From: Eudoraea sp.
Lineage (GTDB): Bacteria > Bacteroidota > Bacteroidia > Flavobacteriales > Flavobacteriaceae
Assembly: GCA_024639765.1 (NCBI GenBank)
Contig: JAHEHU010000015.1
Location: forward strand, 1-46,549
Reading direction: 5' to 3'
Length of the DNA: 46,549 bases
Shown here: one piece after another, positions 1 through 7,565 of the stretch
Layout of the letters: every line of letters starts with the position of its first letter
How positions within the stretch are numbered: position 1 is the stretch's first letter
Notes under the pieces: model-generated
Databases searched by the model: none
Told to the model about the DNA's origin: nothing
What the model saw: only the letters and a program-made list of their open reading frames with translations
Position numbers and translations under genes: made by a program

Positions 1-2
1 AA

Positions 3-938
3 TCCTTATTGGCAAGGGCTATTACCCTGGTGGAAAGCACACAGGAAGCGCATCAGGAAAAGGCCTATGAGATCATTGAAAAATGCCTTACAAAAGGCAA
101 TGACACCCTTCGTATTGGCATTACCGGCGTTCCCGGGGTAGGGAAAAGCACCTTTATCGAGAGTTTTGGAACTATACTCACTAAGATGGGGAAGAAGGTA
201 GCTGTATTGGCAGTAGATCCCAGCAGCACCCTAAGTAAAGGGAGTATATTGGGAGATAAAACAAGAATGCCCCAACTTGTAAAAGATCCAAACGCTTTTA
301 TAAGACCTTCTCCTTCAGGCGATTCCCTGGGTGGGGTGGCCAGAAAAACAAGGGAGAGCATAATTTTATGTGAGGCAGCCGGCTACGACGTCATCCTCGT
401 GGAAACAGTAGGTGTAGGTCAGAGTGAAACTGCTGTTCACAGTATGGTCGATTTTTTCTTATTACTAAAACTCACAGGGGCCGGAGACGAACTTCAGGGT
501 ATTAAACGGGGCATTATGGAAATGGCAGATGCCATAGTCATCAATAAAGCTGAAGGAGACAATGTAAAACGGGCCGAAAGGGCCAGGTCTGAGTTTGAAA
601 GGGCCCTCCACCTCTATCCTCCCAAAGAAAACAATTGGGCACCCAGGGTACTCACCTGTTCATCAATTACCGGCAAAGGTATCCCTGAGATCTGGGAAAT
701 GATCAAAGAATATCAATCTAAAAATAAGGAAGGAGGCTATTTTTCTCATAATAGAAAGTCTCAAAATACCTATTGGTTCCATCAAACGGTAGAGAGCCTA
801 TTAAAACAACAGTTCTTTAGTAATAAAAATGTTGAAGAAGCAATGATTCCATTGAAGAGAGAAGTAGAAAATAACGCTATTTCGCCATTCAGGGCAGCAG
901 AAAGACTCCTGGAACTCTATGCTAAAGGTCTTAAATAA
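3..938 (+). CDS. meaB: Methylmalonyl-CoA mutase-associated GTPase MeaB (5' partial)
   Basis: A G3E-type P-loop GTPase that chaperones adenosylcobalamin-dependent methylmalonyl-CoA mutase, guarding cofactor loading; cytoplasmic. The Walker A motif GVPGVGKST lies about 40 residues from the first readable TTG at base 9, followed by the VDPSS segment, the VETVGVGQSE switch region and the base-recognition motif NKAE. The reading frame stays open to the window edge, and MeaB proteins usually have some 40 more N-terminal residues, so the TTG at 9 is probably not the start and the gene begins upstream. The C-terminal helical dimerisation part ending in AAERLLELYAKGLK is intact. The 3' end lies just before, or slightly overlaps, the next glycosyltransferase gene; no functional link is evident. 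The mutase genes are not in the window. The family is secure and the 5' boundary is unknown. Confidence 0.93.
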   Translation, partial: SLLARAITLVESTQEAHQEKAYEIIEKCLTKGNDTLRIGITGVPGVGKSTFIESFGTILTKMGKKVAVLAVDPSSTLSKGSILGDKTRMPQLVKDPNAFIRPSPSGDSLGGVARKTRESIILCEAAGYDVILVETVGVGQSETAVHSMVDFFLLLKLTGAGDELQGIKRGIMEMADAIVINKAEGDNVKRAERARSEFERALHLYPPKENNWAPRVLTCSSITGKGIPEIWEMIKEYQSKNKEGGYFSHNRKSQNTYWFHQTVESLLKQQFFSNKNVEEAMIPLKREVENNAISPFRAAERLLELYAKGLK

Positions 939-972
939 AAAAGCTAAATTTGACAGCAAACAACCAGCTTTC

Positions 973-1932
973 ATGAACCCTTCCACTAAGGCGCTCTTAT
1001 CTATCGTGGTTCCACTTTATAATGAAGAGGCAAACGTAACATTACTCACACAAAAGATCCATGAAAGCCTGGAGGGGTATTCCTATCAGATCATTTACGT
1101 GGACGACTTTTCCCAGGATCAGACACGAAAAGTGATCAAGGATATGAAAGATCCTAAAGTGCATTTGCTGGCACTTAAAAAGAATTACGGACAGAGTTTG
1201 GCTCTGGCAGCAGGACTGGATTATGCCCAAGGAGAATATATCATCACCATGGATGGAGATCTACAAAACGATCCGAGCGATATTCCACAAATGCTGAGTT
1301 ATGCCTTGGATGGAGAATACGACGTGGTGACCGGGATACGGCAAAAACGAAAAGATTCTCTGGTTAAAAAGATCCCTTCCAAGATCGCTAATTTTCTGGT
1401 AAGACGGGTCACAAAACTCGATATCAAGGATAATGGATGTGCCTTAAAAGTCTTCACCCGGGATATTGCAAAAGATCTTAATCTCTATGGTGAGATGCAT
1501 CGTTTTATAACCCTGCTTGCCTTTCTCGAAGGGGCACAGATAAAGCAAGTACCTGTAAAACATCATGCGCGGCATGCCGGGGTATCCAAATACGGTCTGG
1601 AACGAGTTTTTAAGGTGGTAGCAGATATGATGCTTTTATTGTTTATTCGCAAGTACTTTCAACGACCCATACACTTATTTGGGATTCTGGGTGTACTCCT
1701 TATACTTTTGGGTGTTCTGATCAATTTTTACCTGCTAATCGTAAAATTGGGCATGGGGGAAGACATTGGTAATAGACCATTGCTTATTTTTGGCATGATG
1801 TTCATCCTAGGGGGAATCCAACTCTTTACTATTGGGATCGTTATGGAACTCCTTATTCGTACGTATTACGAATCACAAAGCAAAAGACCTTATCGGATCA
1901 AAAACATAAATATAGGTGGAGAACCTTCGTAA
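973..1932 (+). CDS. Polyprenyl-phosphate glycosyltransferase, GT2 DPM1/GtrB/ArnC type
   Basis: Predicted to transfer a sugar from a nucleotide donor to undecaprenyl phosphate at the inner face of the inner membrane. The GT-A domain starts at once (SIVVPLYNEEANV), followed by the DD pair in IIYVDDFSQD, the acceptor motif MDGDLQNDPSD, and RHAGVSKYGL near the end of the catalytic domain. Two C-terminal membrane segments follow (about RPIHLFGILGVLLILLG and LLIFGMMFILGGIQLF), which is the DPM1/ArnC architecture. I start at ATG 973, directly before the catalytic fold; an in-frame ATG at 919 would add 18 unconserved-looking residues and overlap meaB by 20 bases. The 3' end overlaps the next gene by 17 bases, so the two are probably translationally coupled. 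It could feed the ArnT-like transferase encoded convergently. The sugar cannot be read from the sequence. Confidence 0.88.
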   Translation: MNPSTKALLSIVVPLYNEEANVTLLTQKIHESLEGYSYQIIYVDDFSQDQTRKVIKDMKDPKVHLLALKKNYGQSLALAAGLDYAQGEYIITMDGDLQNDPSDIPQMLSYALDGEYDVVTGIRQKRKDSLVKKIPSKIANFLVRRVTKLDIKDNGCALKVFTRDIAKDLNLYGEMHRFITLLAFLEGAQIKQVPVKHHARHAGVSKYGLERVFKVVADMMLLLFIRKYFQRPIHLFGILGVLLILLGVLINFYLLIVKLGMGEDIGNRPLLIFGMMFILGGIQLFTIGIVMELLIRTYYESQSKRPYRIKNINIGGEPS

Positions 1933-2785
1933 AAAGGGGATCACCCTATTAAAAGTAGCCATCAGTGCTGCCCTGCTCTATTTTATTTTTACGAAAATTC
2001 CCTTTTCAGAGGTACTTGCTATAGTAAAAAGATCACAGCCCTTGTACGTAGTAGGAGCCCTGGTATTTTTTGTACTATCGAAGATTTTTGCAGCTCTAAG
2101 GCTCAACCTGTATTTTCATAAAATAGGGGTATTACTGACTCAAAAAAGTAACCTCAAATTATATCTGTTGGGAATGTTTTATAACCTTTTCCTGCCGGGA
2201 GGCATTGGAGGTGATGCTTACAAGGGATACTACGTAAAACAACATTTTGAAGTGCCTACAAAAAAGGTGGTGACCGTATTGCTTATAGATCGTCTCAGCG
2301 GACTCCTGTTGCTCTTCGTATTTGCCTGTATACTGGGTGTTACCATGGAAGTTCCCGTGCTACTTCCATTCACATGGCTCATAGGTCTGTGCATTCCCAT
2401 GAGCATTCTTATATTCTGGGGATTACAACGACGGTTTTTCACCTATATAGTGGCTGTTTTTTGGCGTTCTTGTGCCATGTCAGCCTTAGTTCAACTGGCC
2501 CAACTGGCCTGTGTTCTTATGATCTTGCAGGCCCTGAACATTCAGGTATCTACTATGGAGTATCTTTTTATTTTCATGATCTCTTCCATAGTTTCAGTGC
2601 TCCCTCTAACTATTGGGGGTATTGGCAGCAGAGAACTTGTATTCCTTTATGGAGCGCTATGGCTGGGTCTGGAGGAAGACCGCTCTGTAGGGATAAGCAT
2701 GCTCTTTTTTCTGATCACGGCCTTTGTTTCCTTCCTGGGAATTTGGTATCACTTTCAAAAACCATCCCTCAATACAAAACCATAA
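1916..2785 (+). CDS. YbhN / lysylphosphatidylglycerol-synthase-TM family membrane protein
   Basis: An integral membrane protein of about 290 residues with roughly eight hydrophobic segments, of the LPG_synthase_TM (UPF0104, AglD/YbhN) type. The family signature is visible in NLFLPGGIGGDAYKGYYV and later in LPLTIGGIGSRELVF. Such proteins are often found beside polyprenyl-phosphate glycosyltransferases; lipid flipping or transport has been proposed for some, and only the MprF fusion form has a soluble lysyl-transferase domain, which is absent here. The start is GTG at 1916, inside the end of the GT2 gene; I see no ATG alternative near the first membrane segment. It ends 10 bases from the stop of the minus-strand GT39 gene. 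A role in moving the polyprenol-linked sugar is inference from context. Confidence 0.82.
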   Translation: MENLRKKGITLLKVAISAALLYFIFTKIPFSEVLAIVKRSQPLYVVGALVFFVLSKIFAALRLNLYFHKIGVLLTQKSNLKLYLLGMFYNLFLPGGIGGDAYKGYYVKQHFEVPTKKVVTVLLIDRLSGLLLLFVFACILGVTMEVPVLLPFTWLIGLCIPMSILIFWGLQRRFFTYIVAVFWRSCAMSALVQLAQLACVLMILQALNIQVSTMEYLFIFMISSIVSVLPLTIGGIGSRELVFLYGALWLGLEEDRSVGISMLFFLITAFVSFLGIWYHFQKPSLNTKP

Positions 2786-2795
2786 AAAGTGATCC

Positions 2796-4454
2796 TTATT
2801 TGAGGTGGATCAAATACATCTTATTCAGAATGGTTGGACGTGTGATAGGATTCAAGAATTTCCCCTGGAGTCGAGTGATCCTGAACTGGTTCACTTCAAA
2901 TTCTCTGTCCCAACCAATTCCTGACTTTGTTAGCTCAGATAACTCCGATTCCGAAACATAAAGCCAAACATCTGCAAAGGAACGAATCTCCTTTACCGTA
3001 GAGATGCGAACCGGGTATTGATTATAGAAATCCATGGCCCAGGTATGACGTTCCGTTAATTTATGAATGCGGTCTACAGGAATTTCCTCTTTTTTAATAA
3101 TGCCCGCCATCGTGGAACCTCCCTGATAGCCCAATAATTGCGGGTAGAAATGAAGATTTAAAACAGCATTCAATAGTACAGAGGCCATCACCGAAATAGT
3201 GATTATCCTAATAAATGGCGCTTCTTTTTTTACGATAAAATAGGCAACCACGCCGTATCCCAGAAAGAGTGGAAGATAAGCCAGCCAGGTAGGCCATTCA
3301 AAAACATAAAAACAGATAAGGGCCGTAGTAGTAAATACAAGTCCCAAAATAACATATTGTCCTGCGAGAATCAGATTTAATGCTTTTGTTTTCCCGCGCC
3401 TTTTTAGTGAGACCAGATACGCGGCAGCCAGCACGGAAAACAATGGAATAAGTATATTGAGGTAGTGTGGTAATTTGAACTGGGCAAAACTTATGATGAC
3501 AAAAAGAAGGCCTATTCCGCCTACAGTTAGTAATTCATGTTTGGAATTTCTCCTAAAATGCACCTTAAAAAAGGTGCGGAGTTGATTCCAGTAGGCAGCG
3601 ATCCCAATGATAGTCCACGGTAGGAATACCCAAAGAAACGTATGAAAGAAGAAAAAATAATCACTGCTATTTTTTCCTACTCCTTCTCCACTCAAACGTT
3701 CAAAACTCTGTTCCCAAAAAATAAAAAGAAGACCACTGCGATTTCCACGGCCTCTGATTACCTTTTCAGGATGTAGGTCGAACTGCTGATAATACGCATA
3801 GAGCATTGGGCTAATGGTGAACGCAAAGACCACCAGGGCCAGAATCACTTTCCAGTGTAACAAAACCTGCCACCTCCTTGTATAGGCTATATGGCACAGT
3901 AAAGGGAGGCCGATGACAAGTAAGGCTATCTGTCCTTTGGTGGAAAATGCAATACCTGCTCCAAAAGCCCCTAAAATCAATGATGCCAAGCTTCCTTTTT
4001 CAATATATACTGCCAATTTCCAGATTGCAAAAACGGTGAAGCCGGTTAGCACAGCATCGGTACGTACGTCTATGTTGGATAATACTATGGTCTGCGCCGT
4101 CAGGAATATAAGTGCCGCTAACTTTCCTATGTTCTTATTATAAAGGAGCTTTCCAAGTCCAAAGGTACTGTAAGCTCCCAGTAGTGAAGCAAGTATGGCC
4201 GGTATACGATAGGCCCAGTCATGTATGCCAAAAAGTTTATAGCATAATGCTGCAAGCCAGTAATGCATATGCGGCTTATCTAAATATTCCTCCGGACCTT
4301 TAAATAGGCTCAGGAAATCATTTTCTTGCACCATGCGCATCGCCATAACCGCAAATTGAGCAGAATCGTTCTCAAAAAGCGTTACGAACATCCCCGCCAG
4401 ATAGACCAGAACGATCAGAATAACTAAACTCCAGTAGCGGGCGGTTGATATCAT
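2796..4454 (-). CDS. ArnT-like glycosyltransferase family 39 membrane protein
   Basis: A 552-residue multi-pass membrane protein of the GT39/GT83 (PMT/ArnT, RfaG-unrelated) type, which moves a sugar from undecaprenyl phosphate onto lipid A or a surface acceptor on the periplasmic side. The first periplasmic loop has the acidic motif FENDSAQFAVMAMRM and then DKPHMHYWLAALCYKLFG, the hallmark of bacterial PMT-like enzymes; a second loop carries LSNIDVRTDAVLTG. About a dozen membrane segments follow and a roughly 120-residue soluble C-terminus closes the protein. Its ATG overlaps the PAP2 stop by four bases (4451-4454), so it is translationally coupled to that phosphatase. It converges on the GT2-YbhN pair with a 10-base gap. 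The acceptor (lipid A, glycan or protein) is not determinable here. Confidence 0.87.
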   Translation of the reverse strand: MISTARYWSLVILIVLVYLAGMFVTLFENDSAQFAVMAMRMVQENDFLSLFKGPEEYLDKPHMHYWLAALCYKLFGIHDWAYRIPAILASLLGAYSTFGLGKLLYNKNIGKLAALIFLTAQTIVLSNIDVRTDAVLTGFTVFAIWKLAVYIEKGSLASLILGAFGAGIAFSTKGQIALLVIGLPLLCHIAYTRRWQVLLHWKVILALVVFAFTISPMLYAYYQQFDLHPEKVIRGRGNRSGLLFIFWEQSFERLSGEGVGKNSSDYFFFFHTFLWVFLPWTIIGIAAYWNQLRTFFKVHFRRNSKHELLTVGGIGLLFVIISFAQFKLPHYLNILIPLFSVLAAAYLVSLKRRGKTKALNLILAGQYVILGLVFTTTALICFYVFEWPTWLAYLPLFLGYGVVAYFIVKKEAPFIRIITISVMASVLLNAVLNLHFYPQLLGYQGGSTMAGIIKKEEIPVDRIHKLTERHTWAMDFYNQYPVRISTVKEIRSFADVWLYVSESELSELTKSGIGWDREFEVNQFRITRLQGKFLNPITRPTILNKMYLIHLK

Positions 4455-5020
4455 AGAGAGATTCTCCTAAGTGTTAACATAAACAAACGGTAAAAAAGCC
4501 AACCCATAAATGTACCTGCCAATGCCCCCGAAAGTATATCGAGTGGAAAATGGACCCCCACATAGATCCGACTATAGGCAACCACCAACGCCCATATAAC
4601 CAGTATCCAAACAAGAATCTTATAGGATTTCCTGAAAAGATGAGCAAAGAATACTGCTATGGCAAAAGAATTGGAAGCATGGGCAGAAAAATACCCATAT
4701 TTACCTCCACAAGAAGCCTTAACCAGACGGATAAGTTCCAAAAGATCAGGGTCATAACAAGGTCTGAGGCGCCCTACTCCAATTTTAAAAAAATTAGATA
4801 GTTGATCACTAACGGTGATCAGCAAGGCTATACTTACCAGTAACAATAAGGTCTTTTTTAATCCGAAGGAACGGTACACAAGGATCAATAAAAGAATATA
4901 CAGGGGTATTGAACTCCATTTATTGGTTATAAACATCCATAAACCATCCCAGCCCGGTGAGCCCAGATTATTAAGGTACACAAAAACCTGCCGGTCTATT
5001 TGGAGGAGATCTTCCAACAT
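4451..5020 (-). CDS. PAP2-family lipid phosphatase
   Basis: A 189-residue membrane phosphatase with all three PAP2 signature blocks: K79 with GRLRP (residues 83-87), SAHAS around residues 112-116 with catalytic-type H114, and SRIYVGVHFPLD with R151, H157 and D161. About five or six membrane segments place the active site at the periplasmic face. Family members hydrolyse undecaprenyl pyrophosphate, phosphatidylglycerophosphate or lipid A phosphates; co-translation with an ArnT-like transferase favours a role in polyprenol recycling or lipid A modification, but this is inference. It starts one base after the stop of the 75-residue gene and overlaps the GT39 start by 4 bases, so the three genes form a tight cistron. 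Confidence 0.9.
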   Translation of the reverse strand: MLEDLLQIDRQVFVYLNNLGSPGWDGLWMFITNKWSSIPLYILLLILVYRSFGLKKTLLLLVSIALLITVSDQLSNFFKIGVGRLRPCYDPDLLELIRLVKASCGGKYGYFSAHASNSFAIAVFFAHLFRKSYKILVWILVIWALVVAYSRIYVGVHFPLDILSGALAGTFMGWLFYRLFMLTLRRISL

Positions 5021-5021
5021 A

Positions 5022-5249
5022 CTAAGAATCGTATCGTGCTATTTCCCTGTCATAAAATTTATTGGCTGCTTCTATAAGATGTCGTGCTTCTGAGGAAAGT
5101 TCTTTTTCATCATCTTGCGTAAACTCTTCCAGCCATTCTACCTCATCGTTTTCCAGATTGATCACAAATCGAGGATATTCAGTGTGAATTATAAAGATGG
5201 CGGAAGGATGGTCTGTATTGTCTCCCAATAAGAATTTAGGTAGCTCCAT
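5022..5249 (-). CDS. Small acidic protein of unknown function (75 aa)
   Basis: I recognise no named domain. The protein is 75 residues, strongly acidic, and has no signal peptide or membrane segment. The N-terminal half alternates hydrophobic stretches (FIIHTEYPRFVINL), then comes the acidic NDEVEWLEEFTQDDEKELSSEA, and the last 25 residues look helical. The ATG at 5249 lies 21 bases after the MATE stop, and the stop lies one base before the PAP2 start, which argues strongly that it is a real gene in this minus-strand run. Short cytoplasmic proteins of this kind are common in Flavobacteriia, where they are annotated as hypothetical. It could be an accessory factor for the neighbouring membrane enzymes, without direct evidence. 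Confidence 0.78.
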   Translation of the reverse strand: MELPKFLLGDNTDHPSAIFIIHTEYPRFVINLENDEVEWLEEFTQDDEKELSSEARHLIEAANKFYDREIARYDS

Positions 5250-5270
5250 AGTGCTTAATTGTTAGCATAG

Positions 5271-6656
5271 TCAAGGCGCTATTACAGACGCTTTAGACGC
5301 TAATTTTTTGGTTAAATAATTAAATCGAAGATACAACATAATCGCTGAAGCAGTAAGTCCCGCGAGCAGTCCTATCCAAATACCGGTACTTTTAAGTTCT
5401 GTGTGTAAACCAAGGTAATAACTAATAGGAAAGGCAACCATCCAGTAGGCAATAAAAGTGATAGCTGTTGGGATCTTTACATCTTGCAGTCCACGCAAGG
5501 CTCCCAATATTACCACTTGCAAACCATCCGAGATCTGAAAAAAAGCAGCCACCAGCAATAATTCTGCTGCCAGACCTATTACTTCCATATTATCTATTTG
5601 GTTGATTAGATCGTCCACATCCAAATAGATGGTAGGGAACCAAAACCTGCAGAGCAGGAAAAGTAAAGCAAAGCCTATTTCCACCAACAATGTGAGGAAG
5701 AAAATAGATTGGGCAATACGTCTTAATTCTCCGTAGTTCTTCAACCCTTTTTGATTGCCCACACGTATCATGGCCGCTACCCCAAGGCCCATTCCAAACA
5801 TAAAGGTCATACTGCTAAGGTTTAACGCGATCTGATTAGCTGCCTGAGGATTTTTGCCTAAGACGCCACTTAACCAAATAGCCGCAGTAAAAATGGCCAC
5901 CTCAAAGAACATTTGCAACGCCGAAGGAAACCCAAGATCAATGATCTTCTTCATCACCTTTCGCTCCAACGTCTTAAAATTAAATCCGGTAACGTAAAAA
6001 TGGAATTTCTGCTTTTTATTTAGGAGTACCCAAAGAAAAATCAGCATTACTATCCTGGCGATCAAGGTACCAATAGCCGCACCAATGATTCCCATTTTTG
6101 GAAAACCAAAAGAACCGAAGATCAAAAGGTAATTCAGTACAATGTTTATGACATTGGCAATAATGGTAGCATACATAGGATATTTGGTCTGCGAAAGACC
6201 CTCCGAAAATTGCTTAAAAGCCTGAAACATAATCAGGGGGATCAGCGAAAAAGCCACAAGATCCAGATATGGGATAGCGAGAACCACTACTTCCGGTGGC
6301 TGATCCATCATATACATCAATGGCTTTATCAGAAGTATTAAACCAAAGAGGGAAATGCCCAGGAGCGTACATAGTACCAAGCCATGTTTAAGTGACTTTT
6401 TGCCATCTTCTTTGTTACCAGCCCCATCTGCTTCTGCCACTAATGGTGTAATGGCTGTGGAAAATCCTATCCCAAGAGACATCGCTATAAAGACAAAACT
6501 ATTACCCAATGAAACTGCAGCCAACTCTGCGGTTCCCAGCTGACCAACCATTATATTATCTGCGAAAGCCACAAAGGTATGACCCAACATTCCCAGGATA
6601 ACGGGAACAGAGAGCCGTATGTTATAACGAAATTCTTTTGTATAGCGTCCTAACAA
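5271..6656 (-). CDS. MATE-family efflux transporter (NorM type)
   Basis: A 461-residue, about 12-segment inner-membrane antiporter of the MATE family, which exports cationic drugs and metabolites using a Na+ or H+ gradient. The N-terminus reads TKEFRYNIRLSVPVILG, then ADNIMVGQLGTAELAAVSLG, a typical MATE first-segment signature; the second half repeats the pattern from about residue 235 (LGFPSALQMFFEVAIF), as expected for the two-lobe fold. The start is TTG at 6656: an in-frame TAA lies five codons upstream and no ATG or GTG lies between. It begins 16 bases after the mazG stop, so it is probably cotranscribed with mazG. Substrate is unknown. Confidence 0.9.
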   Translation of the reverse strand: MLGRYTKEFRYNIRLSVPVILGMLGHTFVAFADNIMVGQLGTAELAAVSLGNSFVFIAMSLGIGFSTAITPLVAEADGAGNKEDGKKSLKHGLVLCTLLGISLFGLILLIKPLMYMMDQPPEVVVLAIPYLDLVAFSLIPLIMFQAFKQFSEGLSQTKYPMYATIIANVINIVLNYLLIFGSFGFPKMGIIGAAIGTLIARIVMLIFLWVLLNKKQKFHFYVTGFNFKTLERKVMKKIIDLGFPSALQMFFEVAIFTAAIWLSGVLGKNPQAANQIALNLSSMTFMFGMGLGVAAMIRVGNQKGLKNYGELRRIAQSIFFLTLLVEIGFALLFLLCRFWFPTIYLDVDDLINQIDNMEVIGLAAELLLVAAFFQISDGLQVVILGALRGLQDVKIPTAITFIAYWMVAFPISYYLGLHTELKSTGIWIGLLAGLTASAIMLYLRFNYLTKKLASKASVIAP

Positions 6657-6672
6657 ACGAGTATCTTTTTAC

Positions 6673-7446
6673 TTATAAATGCTTCGCTTCATTCCAGTGA
6701 ACATCCATTTCTGCAAGCGTCATTTCTTTTAAAGATTTTCCTGCTTCTTTGGCCTTGAGCTCCAAATGAGAGAAACGTTTAATAAATTTTTTATTGGTTC
6801 GTTCTAGAGCGTTCTCCGGATTTATCTTCAGAAACCGGGCATAGTTGACCATTGAGAACAATACATCGCCAAATTCAGCTTCCATGCGTTCTTTTGAACC
6901 ATTCTCAACCTCCTCCTGAAGTTCACCAAGTTCTTCCTGTAGTTTCTCAAATACCTGTTCGGGCTTTTCCCAGTCAAATCCCACCCCGGCAACCTTATCC
7001 TGTATCCTGTTGGCTTTAACCAAAGCCGGCAAACTGGCTGGCACTCCTTCCAGCACACTTTTCTTTCCCTCTGATAGTTTGATGTTTTCCCAATTTCTCT
7101 TTACCTCCTCTTCATCCGCAACTTCCACATCCCCATAGATATGAGGATGTCTGTGTATTAACTTTTCACAGATCGAATTACTCACGTCTGCGATATCAAA
7201 ATCACCTGTTTCAGAACCAATTTTGGCGTAAAAGACAATGTGGAGCAAAAGATCGCCCAATTCATTTTTTATTTCCCGGAGGTCCCCATCTAAAATGGCG
7301 TCGCCCAGTTCATAGGTTTCCTCAATGGTGAGATGACGCAGGCTCTGCATGGTCTGTTTTTTGTCCCATGGACACTGGGCCCGCAACTCTTCCATGATGG
7401 TGAGTAACCTGTCCAGTGCCCTTAGTTGATCTTTACGCGAATTCAT
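6673..7446 (-). CDS. mazG: Nucleoside triphosphate pyrophosphohydrolase MazG
   Basis: A cytoplasmic house-cleaning enzyme that hydrolyses (d)NTPs to NMP and PPi. Two tandem MazG domains are visible: the first begins with LLTIMEELRAQCPWDKKQTM and carries the metal motif TIEETYELGDAI with ELGDLLLHIVFYAK; the second has LQEELGELQEEVENG and EAEFGDVLFSMVNYA, both with the EExxE...ExxD arrangement. I start at ATG 7446 (MNSRKDQLRAL); a longer reading from 7497 adds 17 residues but would include the TACTTTTG promoter-like element at 7462-7469. The length of about 257 residues fits full-length MazG. It probably heads the minus-strand run that continues into the MATE gene. Confidence 0.94.
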   Translation of the reverse strand: MNSRKDQLRALDRLLTIMEELRAQCPWDKKQTMQSLRHLTIEETYELGDAILDGDLREIKNELGDLLLHIVFYAKIGSETGDFDIADVSNSICEKLIHRHPHIYGDVEVADEEEVKRNWENIKLSEGKKSVLEGVPASLPALVKANRIQDKVAGVGFDWEKPEQVFEKLQEELGELQEEVENGSKERMEAEFGDVLFSMVNYARFLKINPENALERTNKKFIKRFSHLELKAKEAGKSLKEMTLAEMDVHWNEAKHL

Positions 7447-7461
7447 TGATGTGCTTTTGCG

Positions 7462-7469
7462 CAAAAGTA
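7462..7469 (-). promoter_or_regulatory. Bacteroidota -7 element upstream of mazG
   Basis: On the minus strand these bases read TACTTTTG, an exact match to the Bacteroidota -7 consensus TAnnTTTG, 15 bases before the mazG ATG at 7446. I see no clear TTG -33 partner at the usual distance. Its position argues for the shorter mazG start. Confidence 0.5.
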
Positions 7470-7565
7470 CAAAGATGAAAGTTTTGGGAGTGCCCATTTT
7501 TTGGAGTATTTTTAAGAACCCCTGAATAAATTCCTGTTTTGTCTAAACTTTATAATACCCTGAAT

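Noticed and set aside
919-972. Longer N-terminus for the GT2 gene from ATG 919
   Set aside because: Adds 18 residues before a catalytic domain that normally starts the protein, and overlaps meaB.
2790-2812. TGATCC/GGATCA inverted repeat at the convergent stops of the YbhN and GT39 genes
   Set aside because: Only a 6-bp stem with an 11-base loop and no T-tract; not convincing as a terminator.
2374-2961. 195-residue plus-strand frame over the YbhN and GT39 ends
   Set aside because: It lies in another frame of two convergent real genes, is rich in Ser, Cys, His and Tyr without domain features, and has no likely start context.
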